Origin: Candidatus Bathyarchaeota archaeon
GTDB lineage: Archaea > Thermoproteota > Bathyarchaeia > 40CM-2-53-6
Reading direction: 5' to 3'
Assembly (NCBI GenBank): GCA_005888675.1
Contig: VBBA01000059.1
Location: 1-5,041 of the forward strand
DNA length: 5,041 nt
Part shown: positions 1 to 5,041 of the stretch, in pieces
How positions within the stretch are numbered: position 1 is the stretch's first letter
Layout of the letters: every line of letters starts with the position of its first letter
Program-made: the position numbers and the translations under genes
The notes under the pieces: generated by a model
Databases searched by the model: none
What the model saw: only the letters and a program-made list of their open reading frames with translations
What the model was told of the DNA's origin: nothing

Positions 1-15
1 AAGTAGTAATACTTG

Positions 16-32
16 CGGAAAGGTATTTAATA
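16..32 (+). promoter_or_regulatory. Archaeal BRE/TATA promoter of the nickel/cobalt permease gene
   Basis: A purine-rich stretch (CGGAAAG, 16-22) resembling a BRE stands directly before an A/T-rich core (TATTTAATA, 24-32) that resembles the archaeal TATA box. The core is centred near 28-29. Archaeal transcription usually starts about 25-27 nt downstream, so the transcript should begin around 53-57, just before the TTG at 58. That would give a leaderless or nearly leaderless mRNA and agrees with the absence of a Shine-Dalgarno sequence before 58. The element is seen in the sequence; its function is inferred from position and resemblance. Confidence 0.55.
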
Positions 33-34
33 CC
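22..34. repeat. Perfect inverted repeat spanning the TATA box (possible operator)
   Basis: GGTATT (22-27) and AATACC (29-34) are exact reverse complements separated by one base, so the TATA core sits inside a 13-nt dyad. A second, weaker dyad lies just upstream: AAGTA (1-5) and TACTT (10-14). The motif TAATAC occurs in both places (7-12 and 28-33), 21 bp apart. A dimeric repressor bound at 22-34 would block TBP, a common archaeal control mode. The half-sites do not match the NikR operator pattern I know (GTATGA and its complement widely spaced), so no regulator can be named. Chance symmetry in A/T-rich DNA remains possible. Confidence 0.4.
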
Positions 35-57
35 AGTCACGGGTTTCGAGTTTCGAT

Positions 58-1125
58 TTGCTTAAACTGGGGGAGATCAATCTCACACGAAGTGAGAAGC
101 TCCAGATTCTCGTGATGTATGCCATCATTGGCGCGGGGACCGGTCTCTCTGTTTATCTCTCAATAATAATTGCTCGGGACTATGCGCCGATTCTGGCTGG
201 ATTGGGCATAGTTACGTATGTTTTGGGGCTCCGTCATGGAGTGGACGCAGATCACATTGTAGCAATTGACAACACTATTCGGAAATTGTTGCAGGATGAC
301 CAGAAGCCGTTCTCAGTAGGCTTGTGGTTCTCGCTTGGACATTCGACAGTTGTAATGGGGTTGATTGTTGCATTGGTCTTTGCTACCCAGAGTGTTGTAG
401 GTGTTTTGCCGGTTCTTCGGAGCGGCGGAGCAATAATCGGAACCATGGTCTCGGGAGTGTTCCTCTGGCTGATGGCTCTCGTCAATGTGGTGATCGTCCT
501 GGGGATCTTCAGGATCTGGAAGGGTATGAAGAAGGGTGATCTTGATCAAGAGGAACTTGACAACCTTCTAGAGAACCGTGGCTTCTTGAATCGGTATTTC
601 CGGCCATTATTTCGGATCGTGAAAAGACCCTGGCAGATCTACCCAATTGGTTGTTTGTTTGGTCTGGGTTTCGATACCGCAAGTGAGATCGCGCTACTTG
701 GAATAAGTGTTGGAGTTGGTCTATCGTCAGCCGTACCACTGTGGACAATCATCATACTTCCTTTGACCTTTACCTGTGGAATGGTTCTAATGGATGCCAG
801 CGATGGGGTGTTGATGAGGGTCGCTTATGGCTGGGCGTTTCTCAACCCTCTTCGAAAGATCTACTATAACTTGACCGTCACCTTGATCTCGATCCTCGTT
901 GCGATTGTCATCGGAACCCTTGAACTCCTCAGCGTGTTGGCGAACGAACTCCGGCTAGCAGGACCGCTCTGGACCGCGCTTGGCGATCTGAACTTTGAAT
1001 CAATTGGCTACAGCATCATCGGCATTTTCCTCTCCGCTTGGATAGTTTCTCTAGCCTACTGGAAATACAAAAGGTTCGACGAGTTGAAACCTATTCGGCT
1101 GCGTGAGCCCCTAATTGCTGAGTAA
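58..1125 (+). CDS. NiCoT-family nickel/cobalt permease (HoxN/NixA type)
   Basis: This integral membrane secondary transporter brings Ni2+ and/or Co2+ into the cell for metalloenzymes (such as urease or hydrogenase) or cobalamin. The 355-residue length and about eight hydrophobic segments match the NiCoT family. All family signatures are visible: RHGVDADHI at 59-67 (the metal-site H-x4-D-H residues H60, D65, H66), FSLGHSTVV at 91-99, LGFDTASEI at 203-211, a GMVLMDASDG block at 241-250 leading into AYGWAF at 256-261, and NPLRKIYYNLT at 263-273. Residue 61 is Gly where many homologues have Ala. The Asp/Glu-rich segment at 161-172 (DLDQEELDNLLE) lies in the loop between helices 4 and 5. TTG at 58 is chosen because it fits a leaderless transcript from the TATA box near 24-32; GTG at 112 or ATG at 115 are in-frame alternatives just before helix 1. 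Ni versus Co preference cannot be read from sequence. The family call is firm; the start is moderately sure. Confidence 0.95.
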   Translation: MLKLGEINLTRSEKLQILVMYAIIGAGTGLSVYLSIIIARDYAPILAGLGIVTYVLGLRHGVDADHIVAIDNTIRKLLQDDQKPFSVGLWFSLGHSTVVMGLIVALVFATQSVVGVLPVLRSGGAIIGTMVSGVFLWLMALVNVVIVLGIFRIWKGMKKGDLDQEELDNLLENRGFLNRYFRPLFRIVKRPWQIYPIGCLFGLGFDTASEIALLGISVGVGLSSAVPLWTIIILPLTFTCGMVLMDASDGVLMRVAYGWAFLNPLRKIYYNLTVTLISILVAIVIGTLELLSVLANELRLAGPLWTALGDLNFESIGYSIIGIFLSAWIVSLAYWKYKRFDELKPIRLREPLIAE

Positions 1126-1186
1126 GAGATTGGCCTGTTGTCCTAATGCGGACCCGAACGGCTCATAAGACAAGGATTAATGGCGG
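1126..1186. other. 61-nt spacer between permease gene and copper cluster
   Basis: No T-rich terminator and no Shine-Dalgarno sequence are seen here. A weak TATA-like CATAAGA (1164-1170) lies about 26 nt upstream of the ATG at 1193, the second possible start of the next gene, so a leaderless transcript could begin there. The match is poor. The sequence therefore does not settle whether the downstream genes have their own promoter or are read through from the permease gene. An out-of-frame ATG at 1180 opens nothing of note. Confidence 0.3.
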
Positions 1187-1759
1187 ATGTCTATGAGAGG
1201 CATTTGGTTAGCTGCCCTAACGGCCATGCTGCTTGTGACCCTTGCCATGCCCTTGCCGGTGAACGCACATGAAACAAAATCATCTGGACCCTATCTGATC
1301 AAAGTGGGCTGGCAGTTCGAGCCGGCCTACACGGGAACCTATAACGGAGTAGAGGTTTCCGTTACCGACACAAGGACGAGCCAGCCAGTGGGCAACCTCG
1401 CGGGCAATCTCACAGTCACCCTGAACATAGGCCCAAGCAGCGCGAATCCGCCGATCGACCCGTCGGATACGATCGGAGTCTATGACGCTCATGTCATTCT
1501 GACCCAGCCCGGAACGTACAACGCAACAGTCAAAGGGACGATCGGAAGCACTCCGGTTAACCTGAATTTCGGACTGGATACGGTCGCCGATTCAAGCGAT
1601 ATACAATTCCCTGTCAAACAACCATCGCCAACAACTCTGCAAGGCTCTATCAACGATACCAATAATCGAGCTGTGCTTATGGGCTGGATTGGAATCTGCT
1701 TAGGAATTGCAGGTGTCGCACTCGGCGCCCTTGCTTTGGTCAAAACACGGAAGCGATGA
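1187..1759 (+). CDS. Secreted, membrane-anchored beta-rich protein with N-terminal His, likely copper-associated
   Basis: This 190-residue protein has a signal peptide at 1-27 with a plausible cleavage after VNA, leaving His28 as the first mature residue. A beta-rich ectodomain spans about 33-140, and one membrane helix at about 163-185 ends in a KTRKR stop-transfer tail, so the domain faces outside. The ectodomain has the pattern GWQFEPAYTGTYNGVEV (41-57) and, later, a Gly-Thr-Tyr turn after QPG (107-111). From memory this resembles small uncharacterised proteins encoded beside copC/copD in bacteria, and more loosely the YtkA/FixH-like fold; this is not verified. A free N-terminal histidine is how CopC binds Cu(II), so a copper-binding or copper-delivery role is inferred. 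The ectodomain has no Cys or Met cluster. ATG at 1187 and ATG at 1193 (in frame, two codons later) are equally plausible starts. The stop lies 25 nt before the CopC-CopD start, suggesting one transcription unit. Confidence 0.8.
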   Translation: MSMRGIWLAALTAMLLVTLAMPLPVNAHETKSSGPYLIKVGWQFEPAYTGTYNGVEVSVTDTRTSQPVGNLAGNLTVTLNIGPSSANPPIDPSDTIGVYDAHVILTQPGTYNATVKGTIGSTPVNLNFGLDTVADSSDIQFPVKQPSPTTLQGSINDTNNRAVLMGWIGICLGIAGVALGALALVKTRKR

Positions 1760-1788
1760 GAAAAGCGACTGTGCCCGGATTATTGTGA
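1756..1788 (+). other. 10-codon mini-ORF linking two genes by stop/start overlaps
   Basis: ATG at 1756 overlaps the TGA stop of the preceding gene (1757-1759) as ATGA. This frame encodes 10 residues (MRKATVPGLL) and ends at TGA 1786-1788, which overlaps the GTG start of the CopC-CopD gene (1785-1787) as GTGA. A ribosome ending the upstream gene could re-initiate on the mini-ORF and be delivered to the GTG, which has no Shine-Dalgarno sequence of its own. The reading frames are seen directly; coupling is inference, and the peptide itself is unlikely to have a function. Confidence 0.35.
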
Positions 1789-4697
1789 AAACCAAAGTAT
1801 TACGTATCCTCGCATTCCTCATCCTAGTTGTCACTCAAGCTGGTCAAGTGCATGCTCATTCATTACTTGTCAAGACCGATCCTGCTCAAAACGCATCCTT
1901 AGATCATAGCCCATCACGGGTTACGCTCACATTCAGTGAACCAGTCAATCCATTGTCCAGCTCGGTCAAAGTTCTGGACAGTGGTGGAAACCGAGTCGAT
2001 GACAGGAACGTTGCTTTCTCGACCGATCGTCTCAGTATGTCCGTCGGTCTTCCTAACCTAGCGAAGGGTGTCTACACGGTCTCGTGGGCGGTGGTCTCCG
2101 GCGTCGACGGTCATCCCACGAGTGGGACATATCCATTCGGCGTTCAGGAAGTCGTCCCTCCCCCACCCTCTACTCCAACAAACGTTCAGCCCTCTATCGT
2201 CTCGCTTATCCCAGAAGCACTGGCACGCTGGACCTTCTATGTCGGTCAGACGGTCCTCGTAGGAGGACCATTCTTCTACCTCCTGGTTCTGATGCCATGG
2301 CTCAGGCGCCGTGCCACGGCTCCGAACCCACTCCCCCCTTCGCAATCTCCCAATCTCGCCTCCGAGACGACAACGCGAGTACTGACTGTAACCTTGCTCG
2401 GAGCACTAGTAGCAAGCGTTGGTGCTGGGGGATTGATCTTGAGCCAGACCATAGCCGGACAGCCAACTTCCATCGATGTTTTCCTCTTCAGCACCCAGAT
2501 TGGATTGATCGGAACCTCAAGACTCTTCCTTGCTGCAGCATCCGCGGTCCTTCTCCTAGTTGCACTTCGGATCGGCAAGGCCGGCACGTTTCTGACTTTG
2601 TTGTTGATACCCGGATTTGGTATCCTTCTTACATCAAGTCTTTCTGGTCACAATGCCGCTGTTCCAACACTTACCTTCGTCTCAATCTTGGCGGACTGGT
2701 TCCATCTTCTCGGAGTATCGGTATGGATAGGTGGACTGATCAACCTCACTCTATTGGTCCCGATTCTTCACAAGCTCGGCCTAGTCCATCAGGGACTGGC
2801 AAGGCTAGTTCCGCGATTTTCTCGGTTGGCGATTCCCAGTGTCGGAATAATTGCGATTTCTGGCCTTTACAGCGCGCTGTTCCAGGTGGGCAGCTTCTCT
2901 GCGCTCTTTGGCACGGAGTACGGTCAGACCTTGATTGTCAAGATGGGATTGACTGTTGTCCTCGTGGTTTTCGGAGCACTAAATCAGTTGGTATGGTATC
3001 CAAGAATTGCCCGAGCATTGAAGATAGTAGGCAACACGGCAGACGTTCTTGTGAACCTGAGTAGGCGATTGTCAAGGTCCGTTAGGATCGAATCGATTCT
3101 GGCTTTTGGTTTGATCCTCATCGTTGGTTTGCTTACTGCTCTACCCCCCGCCTATCAGGTATCTCTAACCCAGAATCGTCCTGCTCTTCAAGCCACATCC
3201 TTGAGCGAAACCTCCAGAAATGTTCGAGTCGACCTGTCCATCTATCCACTCCGAGTGGGTACCAACTCGTTCGCAATAACACTTACAAATACGACAGACG
3301 GGCAATCATTGACGCATGTCATACAGGTCAACCTGAAGTTCACCTACCAAGACTCCCCTCTTCCATCCAGTAATACGTCGATTAATCAGTCGTCAACGGG
3401 AGAGCAATATCTAGCGCAAGGCGGCTTTCTAAATCAACCCGGAAACTGGGTCATCCAGGTCCAAGTGAGACAAACCACTGGTTTCGATACCTTTGCGAAA
3501 TTCAATCTGAACTTGCAGGCTTACCCCGGCATTGACTCAGCAAAGGTTTGGGAAGTTCCATACACCGACCCTAAGAGCATAATCGGATACCAAGCACTAG
3601 TGGACGGATCTGGGAACGTCTGGTTCTCCGCGCCATTCCCGGGCGTACTTTGGAAGTTTGTTCCGGGGTCGAACAGCTACACAAGGTTCAGCCCACCCGA
3701 CGCATCCTCTTCTCCAGGGCCGATAGCATTCGATTCCAATGGCAAGTTATGGTATGCCGATCAGACCAGCGGCTCGATCTCTTACTTCAATACGGTGAAT
3801 TCCATGTTCTCGAACAACTTCCCCTTGCCAGGCAGTGGCGGCTCACCGGGAGGGATCACTGTGGATTCTAATGGTACGATCTGGGTGACCGACTCGGCCA
3901 AGAGCCGTGTGTTAGCATTCAATCAGACGAGTGAAACGTGGATTTCAAAGTTCAACCTCAAGACTCCCACCAACTCATCAGACCTTGGACCAATCGCGGC
4001 CGATCAGAGAGGGAACATCTGGTTCGTCGGCGACAGCGTGCCTCCTCCGAACGCCCCTCAAACCGGGCATGGAGGCGGCGGAATTGGGAAAATAGAGATG
4101 CTGAACGTGATGTCTCGGACAATACTGAATTTTGTGCCCACGTCACCGAACTCGACCTTCCTAACAGGCATAGCGATCGGGTCAAATGGAGACGTTTGGT
4201 TCGCCGAGCACGGATCCAACCGATTAGGCAAGATCACGCCGCCCTACTCCAACTCTAGCATCGTTCAGATTTCATTGGATTCGATCAATCCGAACGCGTT
4301 TCCGTGGGGATTGACAATTGACCAGAGAGGCAACTTATGGTTTACCGAGCACATCGGGAACAAAGTGGCCTTCTATGACACTGCGAAGGATCAATTCCAG
4401 GAATGGCCGATTCCAACCCCGCAATCTGATTCCAAATTCATTGCACTAGATCAGTTCGGCAACGCTTGGTTTGCAGAAGGATCTACTCCAACGGTCTCAA
4501 ACCTTGGAGTGCTGGCGCTGCAACCATCTGCGATTGGACTGGTCACTAGCGGGCCGGATTATTACTATCAGTTCGCGACACTCGGGGCTATAGTTGCCAT
4601 GGGCGTCGGGACGGTCGTGTTTTTCATACGTCATCGCAGACAATCCAAAGAACTGGCGGCGCCAGTGGTCAAGACTCAACAGAAGAAGGTCCGGTAG
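1785..4697 (+). CDS. copCD: CopC-CopD fusion with YtkA-like domain, Vgb/NHL-type beta-propeller and C-terminal anchor
   Basis: This 970-residue membrane protein probably binds copper outside the cell and moves it across the membrane. Signal peptide 1-24 (cleavage VHA/HS) leaves His25 as the mature N-terminus. CopC domain 25-120: His25 plus the DGH motif D108/H110 form the CopC Cu(II) site, with mature positions 1, 84 and 86 close to the spacing in Pseudomonas CopC. CopD domain about 146-458 has eight predicted helices, including SGH (H289) and a D-W-F-H-L-L-G...W-I-G-G block (H307, W314). Residues 479-579 form a YtkA/FixH-like beta-sandwich with a QPGNW turn (551-555). Residues 585-915 hold seven D-x-x-G-x-x-W-F/Y-type repeats (at 607, 650, 694, 740, 799, 846, 889) typical of Vgb/NHL propellers. 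A helix at 928-948 ends in a basic tail. Eight CopD helices place every soluble domain outside. GTG 1785 is chosen because it opens directly onto the signal peptide; an ATG at 1707 would bury it and overlap the upstream gene. Nine N-x-S/T sequons lie in the ectodomains. Whether CopD imports or exports copper is unknown. Confidence 0.92.
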   Translation: MKTKVLRILAFLILVVTQAGQVHAHSLLVKTDPAQNASLDHSPSRVTLTFSEPVNPLSSSVKVLDSGGNRVDDRNVAFSTDRLSMSVGLPNLAKGVYTVSWAVVSGVDGHPTSGTYPFGVQEVVPPPPSTPTNVQPSIVSLIPEALARWTFYVGQTVLVGGPFFYLLVLMPWLRRRATAPNPLPPSQSPNLASETTTRVLTVTLLGALVASVGAGGLILSQTIAGQPTSIDVFLFSTQIGLIGTSRLFLAAASAVLLLVALRIGKAGTFLTLLLIPGFGILLTSSLSGHNAAVPTLTFVSILADWFHLLGVSVWIGGLINLTLLVPILHKLGLVHQGLARLVPRFSRLAIPSVGIIAISGLYSALFQVGSFSALFGTEYGQTLIVKMGLTVVLVVFGALNQLVWYPRIARALKIVGNTADVLVNLSRRLSRSVRIESILAFGLILIVGLLTALPPAYQVSLTQNRPALQATSLSETSRNVRVDLSIYPLRVGTNSFAITLTNTTDGQSLTHVIQVNLKFTYQDSPLPSSNTSINQSSTGEQYLAQGGFLNQPGNWVIQVQVRQTTGFDTFAKFNLNLQAYPGIDSAKVWEVPYTDPKSIIGYQALVDGSGNVWFSAPFPGVLWKFVPGSNSYTRFSPPDASSSPGPIAFDSNGKLWYADQTSGSISYFNTVNSMFSNNFPLPGSGGSPGGITVDSNGTIWVTDSAKSRVLAFNQTSETWISKFNLKTPTNSSDLGPIAADQRGNIWFVGDSVPPPNAPQTGHGGGGIGKIEMLNVMSRTILNFVPTSPNSTFLTGIAIGSNGDVWFAEHGSNRLGKITPPYSNSSIVQISLDSINPNAFPWGLTIDQRGNLWFTEHIGNKVAFYDTAKDQFQEWPIPTPQSDSKFIALDQFGNAWFAEGSTPTVSNLGVLALQPSAIGLVTSGPDYYYQFATLGAIVAMGVGTVVFFIRHRRQSKELAAPVVKTQQKKVR

Positions 4698-4707
4698 AAA
4701 CAAGGAA

Positions 4708-5041
4708 ATGTTGCCGGTTCCATACCACATTGTTTCAACGGCCAACGGGACTGCAAACCCAGACCCACTGGATCTCGGATTATTGGTTATCCTCCTGATT
4801 GGCATTTCATATTTGACCTACGAGCTTGTTGAGAGGAAGACGACAACACGACGGAGGCTTACGCCCCCGCTAACTATCATAGCAGCGGCATTGATTGGAT
4901 TGACCATAAGCTTCGCAATTCTACCAGCTTTGAACGCCGTGCCTACGTCCCCGCAAATCAGTGTTGTTTCGACTCCAGCAGGAGCGTCCACTCCTAATTT
5001 TCCCAATGGATTCCAACCTGCAACAATAACTGTGGTCTTGG
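4708..5041 (+). CDS. Two-helix membrane protein with cupredoxin-like domain, 3' end outside window
   Basis: This frame is open for 111 codons to the window edge. An N-terminal segment is followed by a membrane helix at about 22-40, a short basic loop (ERKTTTRRR, 42-50), a second helix at about 55-75, and a Pro/Ser/Thr-rich linker. It then runs into FPNGFQPATITVVL (98-111), which looks like the first strand of a plastocyanin/cupredoxin domain, where F-x-P-x-x-I-T-V typically precedes the strands carrying the His and Cys copper ligands. Those ligands are beyond the window, so copper binding is not proven. The basic loop implies both termini face outside, placing the cupredoxin on the cell surface as in other archaeal membrane cupredoxins. 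The ATG lies 10 nt after the upstream stop, so it is probably cotranscribed with the CopC-CopD gene. AAGGA (4702-4706) ends one base before the ATG, too close for a normal ribosome binding site. A role in surface copper binding or electron transfer is inference. Confidence 0.7.
   Translation, partial: MLPVPYHIVSTANGTANPDPLDLGLLVILLIGISYLTYELVERKTTTRRRLTPPLTIIAAALIGLTISFAILPALNAVPTSPQISVVSTPAGASTPNFPNGFQPATITVVL

Noticed and set aside
1126..1186. Terminator after the nickel/cobalt permease
   Set aside because: No oligo-T run or stable hairpin is visible, so none is annotated.
1707..1784. N-terminal extension of the CopC-CopD gene from ATG 1707
   Set aside because: It would overlap the 3' end of the upstream gene by 53 nt and place 26 polar residues before a textbook signal peptide that starts exactly at GTG 1785.
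1756..1800. Possible frameshift joining the mini-ORF to the CopC-CopD gene
   Set aside because: The GTG frame already supplies a complete signal peptide (positive N-region, hydrophobic core, cleavage before His25), so no missing N-terminus needs explaining.
2084..3064. Long overlapping + strand frame (about 326 codons) inside the CopC-CopD gene
   Set aside because: It is rich in Arg, Ser, Cys and Trp with no domain pattern, whereas the other frame encodes recognisable CopC/CopD. It is a shadow frame, as are the shorter antisense frames across the window.
4702..4706. AAGGA as ribosome binding site for the last gene
   Set aside because: Only one base separates it from the ATG, far too short for Shine-Dalgarno pairing.
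1..5041. tRNA, rRNA, CRISPR array, insertion sequence or long nucleotide repeats
   Set aside because: None was recognised by eye. The only repeats are protein-level propeller blades, which diverge at nucleotide level.

Overview
The window looks archaeal and most plausibly comes from a Nitrososphaeria (Thaumarchaeota) member, possibly an ammonia oxidiser or a relative. The base composition is intermediate by eye. The evidence for archaea is an archaeal-type TATA/BRE element about 26 nt upstream of the first start codon, no clear Shine-Dalgarno sequences, TTG and GTG starts, and surface proteins with a signal peptide, an outward ectodomain and a C-terminal membrane anchor ending in Lys/Arg. A cupredoxin-type membrane protein next to CopC/CopD fits the copper-based physiology of that group. 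The lineage is inference; no rRNA or lineage marker is present.

Layout, all on the + strand and tightly packed. (1) 58-1125 is a NiCoT-family nickel/cobalt permease with all signature motifs, preceded by a promoter at about 16-32 whose TATA box lies inside a perfect inverted repeat. (2) 1187-1759 is a small secreted, membrane-anchored beta-rich protein whose predicted mature N-terminus is histidine. (3) 1785-4697 is a 970-residue fusion: signal peptide, CopC copper-binding domain, eight-helix CopD membrane domain, YtkA/FixH-like beta-sandwich, seven-repeat Vgb/NHL-type beta-propeller and C-terminal anchor. (4) 4708 to the window end is the 5' part of a gene with two membrane helices followed by what looks like the first strand of a cupredoxin domain; it is cut off by the window.

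Genes 2-4 are separated by only 25 and 10 nt and very likely form one transcription unit for handling copper at or across the cytoplasmic membrane. Genes 2 and 3 are bridged by a 10-codon mini-ORF that overlaps the stop of one and the start of the other. The nickel/cobalt permease, 61 nt upstream, may be cotranscribed, making this a broader metal-homeostasis cluster, or may be a separate unit. The most unusual object is the CopC-CopD-YtkA-propeller fusion. Its predicted topology is self-consistent: all soluble domains lie outside and the basic tail inside. No RNA gene, mobile element, CRISPR array or obvious terminator was seen.
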